Source of the DNA: Cyclina sinensis
Taxonomy: Eukaryota; Mollusca; Bivalvia; Venerida; Veneridae
Direction of reading: 5' to 3'
Length of the DNA stretch: 64,000 bases
Assembly (NCBI GenBank): GCA_012932295.1
Contig: JAAONU010000016.1
Coordinates: forward strand, 47,523,241 to 47,587,240
Below the pieces are notes generated by a model that saw nothing but the letters and a program-made list of their open reading frames with translations, did not search any database and was not told the origin of the DNA. Each line of letters begins with the position of its first letter. The stretch's first letter is position 1. Below are positions 1-10,043 of the stretch, one piece after another. The translations under genes and the position numbers were made by a program.

Positions 1-74
1 TCTTTGTAAAAAACAGCTTCTTCTGAAAACTTATTAAGCCAGTCAAACTTATTAGACATCTTAATTGTATACAG

Positions 75-717
75 ATAAAAACAGCACACCACAGGTTGAT
101 GTATATCATACCCTAACAGGGCACATTTCTACAGTGCGTTGTCTTTTTGTGTGTTGTTCTAGTCAAACTCAGGTCCCTGCTGCAGAAAATGAAAACCCCA
201 CATCATACAGGAAGTTGATCTTCAGTGGTGGAGGTAGAGCTCAGCTGAAAGTGTGGTGTGTTGAGGCTAGGTTTTCAGAATCAGGAAAGGTTCAAAGTTC
301 AGAAAAGAACACACAAGACACAAATGTTCAGGGTTCTGGTGCAGAATATGTGTCTCAAAAGAATTTCATAGAGGTGAATGAACAACATTGCCAAAAGAAA
401 GAATGTGTAAAAAGTGCTCAATGTCAAGTACATTCTGAACAGACAGACCATAACTGTGATACAATATGTTATAATACTAGTAAAAAAAACTTAGTACCCT
501 GTGATAACAAATGTTCTCTTAGTTATGTTTGTTTGGCTGGCCTGCATCTTAGCAACATAAACCGTAAATGTCGGAAACCTTGGAGACAGCCAGTGGATAA
601 CTCTGACCCTGAAACAAGGATTCTTGACCTTTCAGTTGTGACCCCTGAAGAATTAGGTCATACAGGGTCAAGGTCAATGTACTTTATATCATCAGCATGT
701 TCTGATGGATTTTTAAG
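75..717 (+). CDS. WDR6: WDR6 exon (first in window)
   Basis: An in-frame stop at 62-64 and an AG at 73-74 make 75 the best acceptor; AGs at 83-84 and 93-94 are alternatives, so the start is uncertain by up to 20 bases. The donor is AAG|GTAATT at 717/718. The end encodes the conserved DPETRILDL and SACSDGFL segments. Confidence 0.8.
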
Positions 718-3073
718 GTAATTAAAAAATCATTGCTCTATTTTACTGTAAGCTCAATGGCTTTTATTAAAATTGCATATGCAGTATATCATTATTTTTG
801 ATCTTTCAAAAGATTCCTCCAGCTTTAACATGATTTATTTGGTTTACTGAAGAAGTGTTTAAAGAATTTGAAAATAGGGTGAGAGTTAAATCATAGCTAT
901 TCAATTTGTATCAATTAACAGGAGACATATCCTTTGTAGTAATTATTTTAGTGTTTTTATCTACAGGTTGCTTGCATTTGATGAAGTATCCAAGGAGATT
1001 AGCTTGCTAGCAGCTACCTCATACCATGATCATTGTGTTCTTAAGACATGCCATGTGATCATTCCTAGAGGTCAAGAGAAAGGGTCACATGATAATGACC
1101 ATGTGACACAAAATAACCAGTGGCCAATCAGAATTATTGTTTTGTCTGCTGCCACAGATGGGAAAGTTGCATTTTGGGATGTTACTGATATTTGCAAGGA
1201 GATTTTATCTTCAAATATTTTGACTGGTTCAAAAGCATCAGAACATAAATCAACTTTAAGTGACCACTTACACTGGAGAGATGAACCTGTCAGTGTTTTA
1301 CAGTTACACCAGTCTGGCATTAACAGTATCTTTTTTGGAAAATATTCAGGTTTGTTTAGTTAAAATGGACAGTTTGTTGTAGAATTTTGAAGTCAGTACA
1401 AACTCCTTAAGGTTATCTATGGTACTTCTTGTAGACTGTGCACAGAATTACTTCCTTTATTGTTACTGTAACCAGAGCTGACAAGATTATTTTTTATATT
1501 TAGAATCTCTTAAAATGTTTATTTTCATCTTTTTCTTCAGTATGCTTGATGTTATGAAATGAAAAAAATAAATATTAATATAGTTCATACTTTGTTGATT
1601 TAATTGCAACCCTCACCATATGACGTGTGGTCTCAGTGGTAACTGTACTGTAAGGGCAGTAACCACTGCATGTATTTTGTCACCAATAGAATAAAAGATA
1701 CTATACAGAGAAAGCACCTCTTCAGATTGTTTTTGCTTCTGTCTTTATTAATTTTTCAGACAGTGAATACATCCTGATAACAGGTGGTGATGATAATGCT
1801 TTACGTACATGTATTGTTGCCATGGATACAGGAGGCTCCAAGGTCAGGGTCACTGCTGAAGGAAATAATGTCAGTGCACATGCAGCACAGATCACTGGTT
1901 TGTAAACAGTGTTTATAAAAATTGCAGCTTTTTTGATGAAAATCACAAAATTGACATATCTGCATTTTAATGAAGGTCATAGCATGTGATAGTAAGATTT
2001 GTCTAATTTTCAAATTTTAATATTCGGAATTTTACATTCAAAATATATTAAGACTTTTAGTTGAGACAGTATAAAATATACATATATACCCTTTTTAATC
2101 TGAAATGCTAGAAATATAACTGCTAAATCCTGGTATTTTAAGAAATACATATATTTCTATGTGTTACAATGTACATCAGTAAAGACAGAAGTTCAAAAAC
2201 TGTTTCAGGCACATGGTTTGTGGCACCAGATTTTGTAGTCACTGTATCCATTGATCAGAGAGTTTGTGTGTGGAAGTTAGAGAGAGAAAACACTCAAATA
2301 CAGGTAACAGTCAATGTGTTGGTCCATATTCGTTTCGAACAGATTTGTAACACAACGAGATGGTTTTTATTGTTTTTCTTGACAGGTATTCAAGTGTTTT
2401 TTGTTGTTGTTTTTTTAAAGAGTTGCGGCATTTTTTCACTTTCTGGAAGTGTTCTTTGTTTTTAAACATTCTTTGATATATTGAAGGTGAACTTTTTGTT
2501 CCAAAATTTGCTAGAAGTCTTTTTTTTGTTTCACACAGCTGAGGATGTGTGGATGTGCATTTACCAGTGTTTCAGATGTAGCCAACATGGATGTCTGGAC
2601 AGAAGGGTTGGTTATTTTTATTTCTTGGCACATTTGTAAGAGGCATCTTATGTAAAGGACCACATGTTTGAAACATGTGGCTTGTTTTACCCAGATGTTA
2701 ATTACGTATTTTTTGTCCCTCTTGCAGTCTGAGCTTGGTTTGTATTGGCAACAAACCAAGACAAAAGGGTAAAGGTTGAACTGAGTCTTTTATTATATCT
2801 TTGATAAAAATTACATTAACGAGTGTATTGGTCTTCCATGGTGTGACTGAAAGGTCAAATGATTTAAGCTTTTCATTGTAGTCAGATATTGTAACCCTTG
2901 CAATGTTATTTGTATCCTGTCCTGATAAAAATCATTGCACTATCTTACTGTGTTACAGGGACCACCACTGCTTGATGATTAGTGGGAATGGACTGGAACT
3001 GTTCAAACTGATGCTCTCAAGGCAGGCTTGGAATAATGAAGAGACAAGTGTCCTGACAAAAGTGATGATTTAA
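75..3073 (+). CDS. WDR6: WDR6, 3' half (six exons, partial at left edge)
   Basis: WD-repeat protein 6 partners with the FTSJ1 methyltransferase (yeast Trm7-Trm734) for 2'-O-methylation of tRNA wobble position 34 in the cytoplasm. Six exons, 75-717, 967-1349, 1760-1897, 2209-2303, 2539-2606 and 2959-3073, join with GT-AG borders in one continuous frame of 479 residues plus a stop. Recognisable WDR6 blocks, in order, are SGGGRAQLKVWC, DPETRILDLSV followed by SACSDGFLR, the HCVLK segment, HQSGINSIF, the GGDDNALR blade, VTVSIDQRVCVWKL, SDVANMDVW and the C-terminal HCLMISGNGLELF. Each is a WD blade strand or conserved loop of the family. A human-type WDR6 is about 1100 residues, so roughly the N-terminal half lies before position 1. 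Between the first two blocks there is a variable, Cys- and His-containing stretch (residues about 70-165 of the visible part), as expected for a blade-connecting insertion. The identification rests on recalled family motifs, not on a search, but is strong. Confidence 0.9.
967..1349 (+). CDS. WDR6: WDR6 exon
   Basis: Acceptor TCTACAG before 967 and donor CAG|GTTTGT after 1349. It completes an Arg codon from the previous exon, then reads LLAFDEVSKEISLL and the SAATDGKVAFWDVTD blade, a classic GH-to-WD type repeat ending. Confidence 0.85.
1760..1897 (+). CDS. WDR6: WDR6 exon
   Basis: Acceptor TTTTTCAG before 1760 and donor ACTG|GTTTGT. It encodes DSEYILITGGDDNALR and then SAHAAQIT, which corresponds to the SAHA-x-x-VTG segment of WDR6. 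Confidence 0.85.
2209..2303 (+). CDS. WDR6: WDR6 exon
   Basis: Acceptor TGTTTCAG before 2209 and donor CAG|GTAACA. It encodes GTWFVAPDFVVTVSIDQRV then CVWKL, the penultimate blade. Confidence 0.85.
2539..2606 (+). CDS. WDR6: WDR6 exon (short)
   Basis: A 68-base exon between acceptor TTTCACACAG and donor GAAGG|GTTGGT. It encodes LRMCGCAFTSVSDVAN then MDVWTEG, the conserved D-V-A-(N/D)-M-D motif of WDR6. The phase of both neighbours fits. Confidence 0.85.
2959..3073 (+). CDS. WDR6: WDR6 terminal exon
   Basis: Acceptor TGTTACAG before 2959. It encodes GDHHCLMISGNGLELFKL and runs to TAA at 3071-3073. The HCL-x-SGNGLELF ending is typical of the WDR6 C terminus. Confidence 0.85.
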
Positions 3074-3225
3074 AGGATGACCCAGCAATGCAACACCACA
3101 TTTTATTATTATTAACCGTCACTCACCTTTTTATATTGAAATATTTTTAGTCCATCATGTAAACATGTTTTTTAACTGTGAAGGTATTAACTTTGCGAGT
3201 GATATTTTGTTTTAATTTTGTGATT

Positions 3226-3231
3226 AATAAA
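3226..3231 (+). terminator. Polyadenylation signal of WDR6
   Basis: AATAAA lies 153 bases after the WDR6 stop codon in an AT-rich stretch; this is the first good hexamer downstream. Confidence 0.6.
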
Positions 3232-3786
3232 ATAGCAAAATTTTAGTGTATTATTTATGTCATGCTGATTGGTTTCAGTCAACAGAAAAAGTGATGGTTT
3301 TGTGTGTTTTTCTGTTCATTTACTAGAACGAATTAAAACAAGTTAAACTTGTGACAAATTTGACTTATTAATTATACCAATTGCCTAACCTTATATTTTT
3401 GATGCTAAGCCATCCACCAATTTTAGTTACGTCCACAGTTCAAAAGACTGATTACTTTGTCCGTGTGAAATACAAGCTATTTCATAATACTATAAACATT
3501 TAGCTGGTAGATCATGTTAATATGGTTTGGCATGAGTCTCTTGACACTAGATAGATTAGTAGTAACACTGCCTATTAGCATGCAGAAATCTTTTGTAAGC
3601 TGTTTTCGACTTAAAAATACTGTACCACATGAAAGGTTTTCTAGGTCTTTGTTCAAACTTAGAAACCTTCAGTAAAGAAGCTATTTACATTCTGCTTTTC
3701 GAAGTCCAAACTTGAATGACAATGCCTAACCATTGAACAAAAGATTTTTCCTTTCCTAAGCACATCTGTGTATTTTATTCAAAATG
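3232..3786. other. Intergenic, nothing recognised
   Basis: AT-rich sequence between the WDR6 3' end and the first HINE copy. No open frame with family motifs and no repeat copy elsewhere in the window was seen. Confidence 0.5.
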
Positions 3787-5234
3787 TTTTTGTGTCGGCC
3801 TTTCGAAGAAAAGGCGATACATAGGGATCGCTTTGTCCGTCGGGCCGTCACGAAAACTTAACATTGGCTATAACTTTGCCATTTCTTAACATTTCAACAT
3901 CAAACTTTCAAATTATATTGCTTACGACAACAGGGTCGTGATGATGCCAAAATGTATAGGTCAAGGTCACAATTGACAGAGTTATGCTCTTTTTGTACTT
4001 GGATTTTGTCATGAAAACTTAACATTGGCTATAACTATGCCATTTCTTAATGTTTCTTCATCAAACTTTCCATTTGTAATGTTAACAGTTGAATCACTTA
4101 AGACAACACCATTTCTCAAGGGCAGATAAACCTCAAATTTAGTTTTGCAATGTTATGCCCCTTTTTCAAGTTAAAATTTCTTGGTTAACCTTTTTCTTTA
4201 TGTCCATGTCTCAAAAAGTGTCAAAGATATTTCATTCAAACTTGGAATACTTGATCACCAGCAAGACCCCTGCAAAGGTTGTTGGTTCCCATGTCCCTGG
4301 GGTCACAATTAGCCCCACCCCCAGGGGTCACTTGATTTTGCTTATACTTATACATAGGAAAAAAACTTCTTAAGCCTAGAAATAAAATATTAACTGACTT
4401 GAGATGGGTAAGTACTACCCCCACCGTCCCCTCTGCATGGGGACCCGCCCCCCACCCTCCATTTTTTAGCCCCCTACCCCGGGCCCTATTTTTTTTTAAA
4501 TTTTAATACATATACATAGGCACTTGACTCCCCATCCACCCTCAAACCCCCCCCCCCCCCGCTCTATTTTTTTTTTTTTTAATATATCCCCCCCCCCATT
4601 TTTTTTTACCCCCCCCCCGCGGGCCTTTTTTTTTTCTTATTAAATTTTAATACATAGGTACTTGACTCCCAATCCACCCTCAAACCACCCCCCAACCAGT
4701 GCCTCCCCCCTCCCCCAGGACCAATTTTTTATAATACATAGGTACTTGACTTCCCATTCGACCCCCAAACCAGTCCGCCCCCCATTTTTTTTCCCCCCCC
4801 CCCCGGTTTTTTTTTTCAAAATTTAATTCATAGGTACTTCACTCCCCATCCCCAAACCAGTCCCCCCGGCCCAATTTTTTTTTAATACGTAGGTTCTTGA
4901 CCTCCCATCACCCCCCCTCCCCCTCCATTATCGGGGCCCAATTTTTTTTTATTTTTTTTTAAATACATAACTACTTGACCCAAATTTTTTTTCATCTTGT
5001 ATGACTAGGTACTTGCCCTGCCCCAGTCAATTTGTTTTCACTTGGGCCTCTTGTTTAACTTGGCTTAAAATTAATTATCCAGCACTGAGAAAAGTGGAGC
5101 ATGCTGTCTGTGGACAGGTCTTGTTGTACTTTGACTAGCATGCTGTCTTTTCCAGCAGGCTCTTGTTTACCTTTTTAGTTATTCTAACAGAGTACCCAAG
5201 GGCGACACAAGTGTTCCACTGAACATTCATCTAG
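3787..5234 (+). mobile_element. HINE-type non-autonomous Helentron, copy 1
   Basis: The 5' end TTTTTGTGTCGGCC and the subterminal GGGCGACACAA at 5200-5210 are inverted copies (one mismatch). They are followed by a hairpin, GTGTTC-CACT-GAACAT (5211-5226), and a terminal CTAG at 5231-5234 with T next. That asymmetric arrangement (5' terminal repeat, 3' subterminal repeat, palindrome, CTRR end) is the published signature of Helentron/Helitron2 elements and their non-autonomous HINE derivatives. The body has AAGGTCACAATTGACAGAG-type text (to about 4380), then a core of C-runs and T-runs with a repeated ACATAGGTACTTGACTCCCC motif (4430-4970). Positions about 5043-5140 match the 3' part of another repeat at 51707-51782, so this copy is chimeric or carries a nested fragment. 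No transposase is encoded. Confidence 0.6.
4430..4990 (+). repeat. Pyrimidine-rich degenerate minisatellite core
   Basis: About seven irregular units, each built of a T-run, AATACATAGGTACTTGACT and a C-run. The same core sits at the same place in the other two HINE copies. Strand asymmetry is extreme (C and T on the plus strand). Confidence 0.7.
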
Positions 5235-5640
5235 TGAATGGTGTCAGAATGATGACATTAAATGAAAAAGGTTTGTATAGTTTTTACATGTGTTCTTCGT
5301 CAAAACGGCATCGATGAGAAAAGTGCATGAGAATCTCGTGCAGCTTGGTCATTGCGTGAAAAGTTACTGTTCATTGAAGTGTTGTTTAAAATTGGTGAGA
5401 AAGCTCAAGTTGACAGTCGATCCGTCAGCATAAATAGATAAATCTACAAATATGTTAGATGGACGATTGGTCAATATATGTATGTGTGGCAATATTTGCT
5501 GTGAATGAATTACCATAGTGAGAAACTTTGTGACTGAAAAAATGCAGAAAGTTTCCCGAATTCATCCGAATTTTAGTAAAATAAAAGTGACAGATAATAC
5601 TGCATGTGTATTTAATGGGCTTAATCAGTTAATATATTCC
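5235..5640. other. Intergenic, nothing recognised
   Basis: No coding motif or repeat partner was found in these 400 bases. Confidence 0.4.
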
Positions 5641-6137
5641 AGGGGCGTAGCCAGGGCTTTTGAAGGTGTACGCAGAATCCTAGAGGGCATTATATTATTG
5701 ACCTGTGGTCAATGCATATAGACAAACACGACTGGAGGTGCTAATGCGCAGTTGGGGTGTTATGCAAGAGGGGTACTTTAGCTAATGGTCAGTCTTGGTT
5801 TTTGGTTATCTCTACCTGTCTGTCGATAAATTTGAAATTGTGAATGTCTGACAGACTCGCTTGAAGCACAACGACCCACTGCGCACCCAAGGCACTGTGC
5901 CACGTATATAATGCGACGGGCACTCGAGATTGCGGAGCCTTGCCCGGCAAACATTCACATTTCCAAATTGTCATAGCCTGAAAAGACGAGGCGTTTCCCT
6001 TCATGCCATCATCCAGGCACTTCTGGCGTGAACAGTTGGACTAACGTCAACCTACATACCTCGCCCGCTCGACAACAGGGTTATTTAATAAAAATAAGAA
6101 TATTCTCATAAACAATAACAGATCAACAGGGGTTGTA
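5641..6137 (-). repeat. Interspersed repeat, copy 1 (inverted partner at 26.03-26.43 kb)
   Basis: The reverse complement of this stretch matches 26030-26434 nearly base for base, including a 71-codon open frame (minus strand 5789-6004) that differs from its partner (plus strand 26114-26329) at one residue. No protein family is recognised in that frame and it is probably not a gene. The left end has GGGGCGTAGCCAGG, a sequence often seen at DNA-transposon ends, but the matching far end was not found. Near the right end the copy is interrupted at 6081-6123 (see separate entry). Confidence 0.6.
6073..6131. repeat. 43-bp insertion flanked by an 8-bp direct repeat
   Basis: CAACAGGG occurs at 6073-6080 and again at 6124-6131, flanking 43 AT-rich bases that the partner repeat at 26.03 kb lacks. 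The partner therefore shows the empty site. This looks like a small insertion with target duplication, or a decayed solo end of a hAT-like element. Confidence 0.45.
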
Positions 6138-9112
6138 ATGTTCAAAGATAGTTAAATGAATAGACACAAAACAAATTGTCTGTTCTCGTTAAACAAATAC
6201 AGATTTTCGTTTTATTAACAAGTTATGCAAACTTTGAAGTGAAAACAGGTTTTACATGAAAAAATACAATATTCACAGTTAAAATAAGTCTATTTATATT
6301 ATATTTGTATCCAAGCTGACTCAATTTTTTAATTCATGTATTTTCGTGATATCACAAAGACAATCATGCTCCCTCAATGTATTTTTATATGATCTTACAT
6401 GCCTACATAACAATGACAGCACATCATGAAGATTTAAAAGTATAAAAGAAACCGTCAAGACAAACTTTCTGGACCTTTATGGTGTATCTAGCTTTTCCAC
6501 TGACATGAGTCTTTACTTTGTCCCTGTTATGTACATGTACAATATATCAAAAAGACATTGTGAACAATTTTCAAGAATGGGTAAAACATGTGATCTCTAG
6601 AATGGTCAAAATTGTTTCAGTTGATCTGATCTGGCGATCAATTAAGGTTTTGGCATAATTTCAAACTCATCTGAGACATCACCAAAACAAATTAAGTGAT
6701 TGATTATAACAAAGAATGGATAAAAATGTGACTGGTAACTAGCTTCATTTGATCTAAGTTAGGAACTTGGTTTTTGATCCAACATAACCCACTCATTTGA
6801 GATATCATAGGAATAAAAACTCTGTATTACGTAAAGTGGAAACAAGCTAAATTCGAACAATTGACAAGGTCAGAGCAAGTACTTGCCAAGTCAGTGTGCT
6901 CAAGTAAACTGAAAAAGCATATTATGTTTAAAAATATGGAAGTACTGAAACAATTTTTTAAGGATACGCCATTGATTCATGCACATGTGGATAAAAATAT
7001 TATCTGCATCCATGGCTTAAACCTTTCACAAGATACACACTCTAAATAAAAGCATTAATTATGGTAAATTATTTGTTCAATGTTGTTTTTATTCAGTTCA
7101 TCTAGGTTTCTTCATAGATGCCTTTATGAGCTGTTATGTTACAACACCAGAATGAGGTGGTACACTTCCTCATGGTATACAACTTCCATCCGAAAATATA
7201 AAGAAAATTGTATTTTATTTGTTTAAAGTTCCACCGCAATTTGTAAATATTAGTGAACACTTTAATTAAACATACATATAGTTACTTATTTACTTATTTT
7301 TTTGACGTTTCATACTACTAGCATTTGTAGTAACAGAAAAACATCCCAACTTGTCAAATAAGCTTTACCAAAAAGTCCATGAAGGGGAAATTACTGTTGA
7401 AAATCGTCTCCATTGTTATATTACATGCAAGGTACATAAGTTTTATGTTGTTAATACTTGCTAGTAACATTTGTAGAAATCAAGGTTCATTAACTAAATG
7501 CCATGGAAGCATAATGAATAAACATTTTGTCATAATATCTGCATACTGAAAGTACAACCTTCACTACAGTAGCCTTTTTAGCTGATACTTCATGTCCCAT
7601 ATTACCGGTAGTAATAACACTGCACCCAGTTTCCATTCCAGTAGTACACGTGTTCCTCCTTCATCTAATATACTCAATGCCTTCCATTCTGCAAGTTATA
7701 CACAATGCATCTTATGGCCATATTACAAATAAAAATAAGAACTGCAGAATGACAGCATCACTGTACAACAGATACACTCATGCAGATAGGAAGGCAGAAT
7801 AATAACAATGACTTTACAACAGTTTGTCAAAACTAAACACAGAAAATTCTAAAACATACCAAACAAATTTAAAAGTTCCAAACTTTACCACAGTCTAGTT
7901 GTATTTAACTGTATCATGTTGTGTAGTTTGCTTATACACAAAGCAGGTATAAAATTAAAAAATAAAATGCCTGTCTATCGGATCTGTTTAAAAATAAGGT
8001 ATTTCACTGAAATTATTCTTTGTACATAATTTAAACAGGTATCCACAGACATTATTAATGACTGACAGACAGATTTGCAATAAATGCCAGGTGGGCAGCT
8101 TCTTTAAAATGAAACTTTGACTTCGTGTCGGTTTTTAACAACTTACCAAGACAGCCCAGTGGAAGTGCAGTATGTCAACCTTCTGTAAAACCATCTTTAT
8201 TTTATCTATGATTTAGAGATTTTTTATTATGCCGTTATTTTTCAGTAATTACTGTTCGTCAGTCAGCTTGAAATATTTATTTATTTACAGCGTTCCGAGA
8301 GGGGGCGTTATGAAGACTGAGTTAAAATCTGTATTTTGTAGAGCTAGAACGTACAGATAATAAACGTGTTCCAGACTAAAATTCCAGGTGCGAGTGATGT
8401 CACCAACAGTTGCACGCGCAGCTTTCATTTGAAAAGTAAACAAGTTGAGGACGCTCCAGTTAGGAGCCTATTTGGCGACATTTCATAAATATTCGAGGAA
8501 ATTTTTGATAAATATTTACGTGTTTTGGTAGTTGTACCAGAACATCATCATTTGATACGGGTTACATATTGCTTCGTATTGTTTGTGCTTGACAATTCAG
8601 AAATGCCGTGGCCGTGCTTGTCGAATTGACATACCGCCATTACCGGAACAGTATGCGGATCGGCATAAGGATACGGACACTTTCATATTAAGTATAGTTT
8701 GAAACTTAAAATGTATCTTTAAAATATATTTTGTTTGACAAATTTCATATAACTTTTGCGTACAGATAGATTTATGCCTATCGCAGTCAATGTGTTTTTA
8801 TGATAGAAATAGATTGAAAAATACAATTTTTCTTTAAGCCATTAGAAAAGCCTTAAAGAGGAGTGGAAATTTCAGTTGATTCATTCAGCATATCTGTAGA
8901 CTGTATTAATCTGAATAAAATACCTTTACTGGAAAACATATTTTCATTTTCTAAAATAAAATACAGAATAATCCATACACGGCACCAGATTCACATGGTA
9001 ATTTTTGTATTTGGAAAATGGGTATATACTAACTGGTCAAAAAGGTAGTTACCTAAAGAGAGAATATTATCTCATTCAAGATCAGACAGTTCATGGAAAG
9101 TGCATTGTTTAC
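6138..9112. other. Intergenic, no gene recognised
   Basis: About 3 kb of AT-rich DNA. The open frames here are short and carry no motif. A more GC-balanced patch at 8380-8660 could be a promoter or unplaced first exon, but nothing in it proves that. Confidence 0.4.
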
Positions 9113-9496
9113 CTCATTTACAAGTATTAGTGGAAAACAAGGTCTCTGACAGGCTCCCTGTGCTTTCTGGTGTCCCGCAGGGATCGGTCTTAGGTCCATG
9201 TCTCTTTCTCGCATACATCAATGACCTACCAGGAAGTGTCAGGAGCCGGGTGCGTCTATTTGCCGACGACACCATAGTTTATTTAACAATTAAATCAAAA
9301 GCATCTGCACAAACCTTACAAAATGATTTGCACAACCTTGAAATATGGGAAAAAGAATGGTCAATGGAATTCAACCCTGACAAGTGTGAAGTTCTCAGAA
9401 TACACAGGAAAAAGAAACCGGTCATCTTTCCTTACACCCTACATAACACTAAACTGAAAACCACAGAAAATGCAAAATACTTAGGAGTTACAATAA
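9113..9496 (+). pseudogene. LINE reverse transcriptase fragment (left part)
   Basis: An open fragment of about 125 codons with SGVPQGSVLGP, an FADD active-site box with both aspartates, and the KCEVLRI and AKYLGVTI blocks. The frame runs directly into the inserted element, where the reading becomes foreign after GVTI. Confidence 0.8.
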
Positions 9497-10043
9497 GGTG
9501 GTGATAATGGTAGAACTCACTGTCCCTTGGGAAGAGAGAGTAGAAGAGTCGCATGAGACCAAGAAGGGAAAATACCAAGACTTGGCAGACACTTGTAGAG
9601 ATAGAGGATGGAAGACATGGGTCTTCCCAGTAGAAGTTGGGTGCAGAGGCTTTCCATCACAGTCAGTTTGGAAAATGCTGGGAGCTGTGGGCATCAAAGG
9701 AGGAGCCCGGAAAACCGCAGCACATGCTCTTGGTAAAGCTTCAGAGAGAGCGTCCAGTTGGCTCTGGCTAAGACGCAATGAACCAACCTGGCAGCCATCG
9801 TAGACGAGGTAGTACCCGATCAATACTACCTGCCCCACCATCTAGAGGATGTTCCGAGATAAGGGGCGAAACATCCAGTGACAGATGGGTACTCGGCTGA
9901 TGACGTCTACGTTCAGCAGTATATCTGTATTTTCACATCATTTATGCTGGTTTACCAGTGACTTCCAGGAAAGGCTGGATGACAACCAAGAAAGAATGGT
10001 GACGCTGGAGAGACAGACGACATCTAGGAAAGACTAGAAACCG

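Noticed and set aside
5789..6004. A conserved 71-codon frame as a real small gene.
   Set aside because: It lies wholly within an interspersed repeat and has only two copies here; left as a finding, not a gene.
8380..8700. A GC-balanced patch as a promoter or first exon.
   Set aside because: No downstream exon on either strand could be tied to it, and no core promoter element could be placed with confidence.
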